NCBI GenBank assembly: GCA_022843785.1
Contig: JALHMZ010000007.1
Span: 1-64,000, forward strand
Length of the DNA stretch: 64,000 nt
Direction: 5' to 3'
Source: Nitrospira sp.
GTDB taxonomy: Bacteria > Nitrospirota > Nitrospiria > Nitrospirales > Nitrospiraceae
Shown here: piece after piece, positions 63,114-64,000 of the stretch
How positions within the stretch are numbered: position 1 is the stretch's first letter
Layout: each line of letters starts with the position of its first letter
Program-made: the position numbers and the translations under genes
Notes under the pieces: model-generated
The model's input: the letters and a program-made list of their open reading frames with translations, nothing else
The model's database searches: none
Told to the model about the DNA's origin: nothing

Positions 63114-63461
63114 CTACCGAATATCAACTCCCTGGGTTTCTGCCGTTTCTTTGCCTGGAGCTTCCCACTTGCTTCCCGGAACGCGCACGACGACATCGCC
63201 CAGCACCTTCGCCTGGCAGGCCAATCGGTGTTGCGGTTCGCTCAATGCTTCGCGATCCAGCAGGTCTTGTTCGTCAAAATCGATCTCTGAAAGCTGGTCC
63301 AGCCCCGTTTGAACCTCCACTCGGCATGTGGTGCAGGACGCATTCCCTCCGCAATCATGATTTAAGGGAAGCCCCAACCCTTTCGCCGCATCCAGGAGCG
63401 AGGTGTTGACGTCCACCTCTCCGATTCTTTCGCCGAAATACAGAAACGTCACACGCGGCAT
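63114..63461 (-). CDS. 2Fe-2S ferredoxin
   Basis: A 115-residue plant/adrenodoxin-type ferredoxin with cluster cysteines in HDCGGNASCTTCRVEV and the fourth in RLACQAKV. AGGAG lies six bases before the ATG at 63461; a GTG at 63464 also fits. It is adjacent to the diaphorase-type nuoF gene, a likely electron partner. Confidence 0.92.
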   Translation of the reverse strand: MPRVTFLYFGERIGEVDVNTSLLDAAKGLGLPLNHDCGGNASCTTCRVEVQTGLDQLSEIDFDEQDLLDREALSEPQHRLACQAKVLGDVVVRVPGSKWEAPGKETAETQGVDIR

Positions 63462-63470
63462 CACGATCTC

Positions 63471-64000
63471 CTAGGATTGGGCTCCGACACCGGCCGGTAT
63501 GGCTCGATACGGACACCGTTGCATTCGAATATGGTCTTCATACTCCTGACGGAACAATTTCAGACTGCTCTGCACCAAGACTGATGCACCGGTCACCAGG
63601 GTGCAGTATCCTGTGCCTTTCACAAATCCGCAGAGCTGAAGGAGACTGTCGAGATCCTTTTGGGTCCCCTGGCCTTCTTCAATTTTGGTCATCAACGCAG
63701 CCAAATTGATCGTTCCCATTCTGCAGGGAGGACATTGGCCGCAGCTTTCGTTCTTGAAGAAGTCGGAAAATTGAAGTGTCTTGGCGATCATACAGGTGGC
63801 GTCGTCAACGACGATCACACCCGCCGAGCCCAAACCCGTTCCAGCCTTTTTCAATGAATCGAAATCCATGGCCAGATCGAGCTGATCCGCCGTCACCATC
63901 GAAAAGGCCGGACCGCCTGGAAACACCGCTTTGATCTTGCGGCCTCCCGGCACGCCCCCTCCACATTGCTCGATCAAACTCCGTATCGTGACGCCCATAG
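63471..64000 (-). CDS. nuoF: NuoF-like NADH dehydrogenase flavoprotein subunit, C-terminal part
   Basis: The gene runs off the window edge, so only about the last 176 residues are present. They contain the SLBB-type region (GGRKIKAVFPGGPAF), GSAGVIVVDD and the 4Fe-4S site ESCGQCPPCRMGT with a later cysteine in LCGFVKGTGYC. This is the C-terminus of NuoF/HoxF/FdsB-type subunits that bind FMN and NADH. The Met at 63998 is internal. Whether it belongs to complex I or a soluble dehydrogenase cannot be seen here. Confidence 0.9.
   Translation of the reverse strand, partial: MGVTIRSLIEQCGGGVPGGRKIKAVFPGGPAFSMVTADQLDLAMDFDSLKKAGTGLGSAGVIVVDDATCMIAKTLQFSDFFKNESCGQCPPCRMGTINLAALMTKIEEGQGTQKDLDSLLQLCGFVKGTGYCTLVTGASVLVQSSLKLFRQEYEDHIRMQRCPYRAIPAGVGAQS

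Overview
The window looks like a chromosomal segment of a Nitrospira-type bacterium (Nitrospirota). This is an inference from the mix of genes: many small c-type cytochromes, sulfur-handling DsrE/YeeE/OsmC proteins, a phosphoketolase-acetate kinase-glucan phosphorylase set, SmbP-like and DUF2934 proteins, a 1585-residue multicopper oxidase, sigma54 regulators and Gram-negative envelope systems. No rRNA, phage or complete insertion sequence is visible, and the sequence alone does not prove the genus.

Layout. 0.2-11 kb (minus strand): a periplasmic redox/sulfur region with Cu/Zn superoxide dismutase, six c-type cytochrome genes carrying ten CXXCH sites, a TsdA-like diheme protein, two intact DsrE-family proteins plus a DsrE relic, two OsmC proteins and a split YeeE/YedE pair. 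Part of it looks like a duplicated and decaying cassette. 11-17 kb: an Mla-type lipid transporter (MlaE, MlaF, MlaD, auxiliary lipoprotein), FtsH and an outer-membrane DUF1207 protein. 18-23.4 kb: xfp, ackA and glgP, which would turn storage glucan into acetyl phosphate, acetate and ATP. 23.7-28.2 kb: an RND efflux permease and its adaptor. 28-35 kb: small periplasmic and membrane proteins, a relic of a sulfide:quinone oxidoreductase, two FGE-fold proteins and a MITE-like palindrome. 35-48 kb: a copper-flavoured block read on the minus strand. It runs NtrC-type response regulator, PAS histidine kinase, lone receiver, PAS-sigma54 activator, a near-consensus sigma54 promoter, the giant multicopper oxidase, then an outer-membrane-type protein, a cupredoxin-like protein and an SmbP-like protein. 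48-55 kb: small proteins and a NarL-type two-component pair. 55-64 kb: housekeeping genes (tRNA-Lys, purA, tRNA-Ala, ABC-F ATPase, PilZ, rarA, folE, queD, an IscA-type protein, ferredoxin, and nuoF running off the edge).

Two things stand out. First, more than a dozen gene junctions, and two loops inside the RND permease, carry degenerate arrays that keep an exact 7-base phase (one set keeps a 9-base phase). They often swallow the stop codon of the adjacent gene. The best case is fifteen consecutive heptamers bridging the end of the RND adaptor gene and the start of the permease gene. I do not recognise these arrays as a named family; the nearest thing I know is the heptanucleotide STRR repeats of cyanobacteria. 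Second, the giant oxidase has three repeat units with its intact copper motifs in the permuted order C-D-A-B. With a sigma54 promoter and a chain of sigma54-linked regulators upstream, it is a candidate MofA/MnxG/McoA-like metal oxidase system.
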